Assembly: GCA_032164295.1 (NCBI GenBank)
Contig: JAJHTX010000004.1
Coordinates: 682,001-746,000, forward strand
Direction of reading: 5' to 3'
Origin: Inonotus obliquus
Taxonomy: Eukaryota > Basidiomycota > Agaricomycetes > Hymenochaetales > Hymenochaetaceae
Length of the DNA stretch: 64,000 bases
Shown here: one piece after another, positions 59,260 to 64,000 of the stretch
How the letters are laid out: every line of letters begins with the position of its first letter
Numbering within the stretch: position 1 is the stretch's first letter
Translations under genes and position numbers: made by a program
The notes under the pieces: generated by a model
What the model saw: the letters and a program-made list of their open reading frames with translations, nothing else
Told to the model about the DNA's origin: nothing
Database searches by the model: none

Positions 59260-60957
59260 TCAAATCAGACTCGTTAGACTCTCAGGAGGAGCGAGTGATG
59301 GCTCTCCATGTGGCGTAACATAACACGATGTCAGCCCGCCTTCGACCTTGAAATCAGTGCCCTACATAACAATAGCCAATCAAAAATTAGGGCTGAAATC
59401 CAAGTAATATTATAGTTCTTGTACGTACCGTCACGTAGCTACTATCATCACTCGCGACTAAGGAAAAACAAATAGGAAAAACATGTCAGGTCGAGTCAGA
59501 GATCCGATTCAAGATTCATATTCGGGTAGAGGCATGTTGCCAAAACGGATAATCCAATGCTCTAAAACAAAGGGGGGTAAAATGGAAGGAAGTAATACGT
59601 ACGGAATAGAGCACCCTTGGCGACCTCGATAGCTTCGCCGAAACGGCCCATAGGTAGGTGGACGAGCCGACGTTCGCGTTTCTCGGAAGTATTCAGAAAC
59701 TCCATGAGCAGAGCTTATTGTTTATTCGTTTGGCGAAGATGTTACGCGAGATTAAACCGAGACGAGGTGAGCGGTAGGCACAGCGGGTGAACGGTCCGAA
59801 TTATGAAAGTGAATAGAAAGAGATCTTTAGTATGACACGCGAAATGAGGGAAATGTTCGAGAAGGGCGGAGACGTACGCGTTCTCAGCGGCCCCCTGTAA
59901 CGATACGGGCAATATTGAAACGATGAGTAAAGCGCGGTGGATATGTGACGGAGCGGAACAGTAGCATAGCGGGAGAATGTCCGGAAAGAGTGGGAAAAGC
60001 GGAGAAGTATGATAGGGGACTCACGGACAGATAGAGTTGAAACGGATACCCTCGCGAGCGTGGACCATCGCTAGCTCGCGGGTCATAGCGAGAACGGCGC
60101 CCTGTGAACAATTTGCATAGATTCATTCATGGAATGTTTTTCAGTTTTCTGAGTCAATCTTCCAAGGACCCCGATGCACCTTGGAAGCAGTATCTTGCAA
60201 AATGTTGAGCTCAAAAATTTATCTTCAAACCCTAGAAATATTGGATGGACTCACACGCAAGTTGAGGTGTTGCTGCACCCATCAACGCAACAAAACTTGC
60301 TGTATTAATAACACTTCCTCCGGTACGCAGTCCCTTCGTCTCGTCTAAGGGGTTATTACGCATTGCAAGAATGGCGTATTTGCAACCCCACCACACGCCC
60401 TTGAGATTGATTTGCATAGTTAAGTCCCAAATCTTCTCTTCTGTATTCAGAGCATTGTCATCTGCTGGGTGCATAATACCCGCGTTATTGAACTGTTGAA
60501 TGACGGAAGAGCGAGTAGATGAGATAACGAAGGACTGAGTGGATGTAAAAGAAAGGTGAACCATGATATCCAGCCTTCCGAGCTCTGCAACTGCCTTGTC
60601 GACAGCAGCCTTGACATCATCTTCTTTGCCCACGTCTGCTTTGGCTGCGAGCACCTTTACGTTTGGAGCATTTTTTGCAATCTTATCTGCAGCCTCTTGC
60701 ACGGCCTTCTCATTAATATCCACTAGAAGAACGTTTGCGCCTTCAAGGGCGAAGAGTATCGCGGATTCAAGGCCAATACCTCTATGGCGTAAAGAAGGTC
60801 ATCGATGTGGAGGGCTGGTGTGTGTATATGCTCTTGGAAGACGTACGACGCAGCTCCGGTGATGAGGGCAGACTTCAGAAATAATCTTTCAATATTGCAC
60901 ATTACGATACTTGAGCATAGGACAGATTAATACTTTGTGTTGTAGTCGACCAGGCAT
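59260..60957 (-). CDS. short-chain dehydrogenase/reductase (classical SDR)
   Basis: Exons: 60957-60934, 60872-60847, 60781-60562, 60492-60255, 60193-60180, 60101-60025, 59894-59878, 59713-59603, 59457-59429, 59361-59260; 285 residues. The cofactor motif TGAASGIG is at 13-20, with VLLVDIN after beta-2 (an Asp here favours NAD), then NNAG (92-95), catalytic Ser156 and YTASK (Tyr170, Lys174). GIRFNSICPGPLRTPLL and ASDDSSYVTGTDFKVEGG close the fold. SDRs oxidise or reduce alcohol/carbonyl groups; the substrate cannot be told. No signal or membrane span is visible. The 14-nt exon 60180-60193 carries most of the YTASK catalytic motif, and the exons of 17, 24, 26 and 29 nt make this gene hard for automatic prediction. 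It converges on the ENT gene, 236 bp apart. Confidence 0.93.
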
Positions 60958-61582
60958 GATGAGATATTGCAAGTTGATGAGGCGAGATGATAACGATGTG
61001 AGACACGCACTGTCGGTAACTTGAAGATAAAGATGAAAAAGATAAAGCATGATCGACGCGCCGATCGTGACGGTAGATTGTAAGGAGGCTTGAGCAAAGC
61101 TTCAGTTAACTGGGAGGGTAATACCAGAGTGATTAGGTACTCAAAGCATAGAACTGCTCGCCTCCCGAATATTCCTCTGGAGCGTTGAATTTCGAAGGCA
61201 AGACATTATCGGTTTACAGCAAGAATCCGGTTTGGTTGGGTCACATCATGTTGTCATTCGATGTTAGCTTGCACCCTCCAGATATACATATAGTTGGCAC
61301 ATATATATCTGTGATTTAATAGAGGAGATAGATAGACAAGCAATGTTTCTAATGCAGGGGAGTGGCAGACCGACCCTGACACGCGTTCGAGTTGTTTGTA
61401 CGTATTGACGTATTGCGTGAGAATAAGCTGCCATTTACAGAGTGATGAGTTATGGCAGTCATTAATATTGATTGCTATTCACATATTACTTATATAAATT
61501 AATCCTACACTAACACGCGTTGCCCTTACCTTTCATCCCAACTTTCATCGTCAATGCGCACATCTGCCAAAAGCTATCCTCG
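60958..61582. promoter_or_regulatory. divergent promoter region, SDR / lipase
   Basis: 625 bp between start codons of two genes transcribed apart, so both promoters should be here. 61300-61510 is AT-rich. ACGCGT occurs at about 61380 and 61516. No other element was recognised. Confidence 0.5.
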
Positions 61583-64000
61583 ATGATGTCTAACTGGGAG
61601 AAGTATTCCCGCATGGGGGTGAGCGCTGCATCTACTGCTTCGTCGGTCGGTTTCTCTGCTGCAAAACTGGGGACAAGCATCGGCGTATGTGGCAATTACG
61701 TTTGTATCCTCCATGCACTTACCGTAGTCGTGCTTATAGTTCGGTATTGCTCGTGGTGTAACTTCTACCGCGGTTAGCATAGCAGGTTATCCATTCGGAG
61801 TCGGACCTTTGCTCGGAGGTGCTGGTATGCGTTCACTTATTTCTCATGGCTGTTGTGCATCCGTGGCTAACTCATCCGACTCTCAGTCTCTATTGCGTTC
61901 TCACTGGCTGAACAGCTTGCTCTAGCCCCCATTCTCTTGGGGGAGACACTCACGTCAACTACACTAGTTGCGGCCGAATCTTCAATTGACGTCCTTAGTA
62001 CCATTTTCCCGGGTAGCGACGAAGCCTCATTTTCACTTGCTTCGTTCATCTCACTTGTCAAGCGAGAATGGAATGAGCCTTCTTACCTTGGCCAGTTTCC
62101 GCCAGAGCGATATAGTGTGACGGAAATCGCTACTGCGCTTGTGGCTTGGGGTGCTCTGCAAGGAGTGACTTACGAGTGGAAGGAGAGCACTTGGTTCAAC
62201 GTGCTAAAGGAGATAAACGTCAACGACATTGAAGACGACCATTCACCGGACTTAGAGGTTAGAGAGCGGAAGGAGTCTAGGATTAGGATAACGAGTGATA
62301 TGACTCGAAGAAATGTGGGACAAGTAATCACAGCCGAGATTGAAGACGTGGAGCCACCCTCAGAACGTAAGATTTCCCCGCCTCGTATGTCCTCACGATC
62401 AGATTCGTTTGTGTCCCAAATCAAACTCAAGTCGAATCTTCGCCGCCTTTCCAAGATGGTGCTTGCCGGGTATGGTGGCGCAGGACTTCTGTTTTTCGGT
62501 GTATCGCTCTCTCCGCTTCCACCCCCGCCTAATCCCGAAGTTCTAAATCCTCTGCACAGCAATGCGAATACGCCGGAAGAACACTTGCTTGCAGACACTA
62601 TTGATGCCTCCGAACGGGAGGCTTCTTCAACTAACCAGCATCCAGCACCGGCTCCCCAATTACCGGCGAGATATTCTTGGTGGAACGTACTGCTTGGTCG
62701 ACATGACCGCGAAATATTTGAAGGTTACGCATTTACCCCAGAGACAGTACGAGAAACTCCGAGTAGGCGCTGGCGGCGTTCCTCGAAGACTAAAGAGAAT
62801 GCCGTCAGTGCTGTGGTTGGAGCTGAAAAGCGCATGCCACGGTTCTGGGTGCTGACGGATCACGGACGGAAGCAGGTCGTGCTTGTCCTCCGAGGGACAA
62901 TGTCACTGAACGAACTTGCCGTAGACCTTACTTGCGACCCTGTATCATTTTCACTTGCAAGTTCAGATGATTCCCTTGAGGATGTCCCTGAGGATGACCA
63001 GAAGGCCAATGAAGAAGACGTCACTCTCGCAATGCCGGGTTCACTACCGTTTCCCTCTGTAAGACTTCCGCCTCAACAAAGCCGCATCAGGACAGAATCG
63101 ACTGCATCCAGCGAAGTCTCGGATAGGGAAACTTATAGTGTCCACGGTGGAATATTGCGGATGGCGCAGGTAATGGGTGCGAAAGGCAAGCCTGTCCATC
63201 GTGCCGTTCAGGAGGCACTATACAAGAATAGAGGATATGGTATGTTATTCACTGTGGAGGATTTCATTGGTCTGACAATATTTTTAGAACTAATTCTAAC
63301 TGGACATAGCCTGGGTGCTGGCGTTGCAGCCCTCCTAGCTCTTGTGAGTGTACTCTGGTGTCTCACTAATATTCATACCTAACCCAGATCGTAGACTTGG
63401 GCGAATACGGAAACCTGCCTAACAGTGCTTTCAAGCGGTCTTCCTGTCGGGCGTAGGGTTTCTGCATATTGTTTTGCGCCTCCGTAAGTATCCGCGAGGA
63501 CCCCATCAATACGCGACTGATAAACTATTATTATAGTTGCCTCGTTTCTTCTACATTATCCAAACTTTCGCGGAAGCTAATCACGTCGTTCGCTTACTCG
63601 CACGACGTGGTTTCGAGATTATCACTTGGATCTGTCCGAGATATGAACGCAGTTGCTGCCTGGTTGTGTGAGGCGAATAAAGGCGGCAGCGAGGAGGGCT
63701 ATCCTGCAGTGACAAAACGTGCATTGAAGTGGCGTGCGGGGTATGGAAGACCCGAGGATCCTGACTGGGTAAGTGATCGAGCATATTCGATCAATCCTTA
63801 TCCTCGTCTTTTCAACCTATCTTCATGGAAGAAAATTTGGACTGATTTTGCGTTCTTCGATCGATGCTTTCCTTCTTGTGGCGTTACGGTTTTGCTCGAT
63901 GATCGTACGTTCAATTGATGGCATCCTGCTGCAGTTTCTCTCCATTCGCAAGACGTTGGAAGCGAATATGGTGATGGCCGACCTATTTCCGCCTGGTCGT
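61583..64000 (+). CDS. class-3 lipase, sn1-diacylglycerol-lipase-like (3' end outside window)
   Basis: Exons: 61583-61684, 61740-61824, 61887-63239, 63288-63343, 63395-63483, 63537-63768, 63935->64000; about 661 residues visible. The first ~65 residues are Ala/Gly-rich and hydrophobic (SVGFSAAKLGTSIGFGIARG). A family-specific region follows: LGETLTSTTLVAAESSIDVL and FPGSDEASFSLASFISLVKR. The lipase core holds HGRKQVVLVLRGTMSLNELA with the oxyanion strand, YSVHGGILRMAQVM, the nucleophile elbow GHSLG (Ser521), then VGRRVSAYCFAPPCLVS and KTLEANMVMADLFPPGR. A charged disordered insert (~105-290) separates the halves. This layout is that of fungal diacylglycerol-lipase-like enzymes, which release a fatty acid from the sn-1 position. 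The first of two adjacent ATGs is taken as start; an upstream exon is possible. The last intron (166 nt) is longer than usual here. Confidence 0.9.

Noticed and set aside
2312..61521. Scattered single ACGCGT words as a G1/S regulon
   Set aside because: Their number is close to the chance expectation for a 6-mer in 64 kb, and several lie in exons, introns or 3' flanks. Only the triple cluster is reported as regulatory.

Overview
The window is nuclear DNA of a filamentous fungus, almost certainly a basidiomycete (mushroom-type). The evidence is internal. Nearly every gene is cut by many 46-75 nt GT-AG introns, often with CTNAY-like branch points. Genes lie on both strands at about one per 3.5 kb. 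The protein set includes a DUF6534-type multi-spanning membrane protein, a cytochrome b5-acyl-CoA dehydrogenase fusion, an APSES factor, a Pcl-type cyclin and an Unc104-type kinesin. Because of the introns most proteins are invisible as single open frames. I rebuilt exon chains by hand using splice signals, reading phase and known family motifs; every chain given here adds up to a whole number of codons.

Layout. 1-30 kb, nuclear and transcription functions: RAD16 repair ATPase (-, cut by the window start), an HMG-box protein (-), a PNUTS-like PP1 regulator (+), a GATA-like zinc-finger protein (-), a WD40 protein (+), a Pcl-type cyclin (-), a 1,677-residue LIM-domain-binding (LDB1/SEUSS-type) coregulator (-) and IMP3 of the U3 processome (+). 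30-36 kb: a complete 20-exon kinesin-3. 36-44 kb: a gene-poor stretch whose only clear gene is a 21-exon DUF6534 membrane protein with a tandem duplicated exon. 44-64 kb: a lipid-flavoured neighbourhood with a delta-9 desaturase (-) head to head with a cyclopropane-fatty-acid synthase (+), then an Mbp1/Swi4-like APSES factor (+), a cytochrome b5-acyl-CoA dehydrogenase fusion (+), an equilibrative nucleoside transporter (+), a short-chain dehydrogenase (-) and a class-3 lipase (+, cut by the window end).

Possible joint functions. The desaturase makes the double bond that the cyclopropane synthase modifies, and they share one 0.9-kb upstream region. The fusion dehydrogenase, SDR and lipase could act on the same lipid pool, but that is inference from position. 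The APSES factor carries three ACGCGT (MCB) sites 93-129 bp upstream of its own start, as expected if MBF regulates it.

No mobile element, CRISPR array, tRNA or rRNA gene was recognised. I did not find a plainly new biological system. The most unusual features are structural: 7-21 nt microexons that carry P-loop, catalytic or signature residues in many genes, the 77-bp exon-duplicating tandem repeat, and GC-AG introns.
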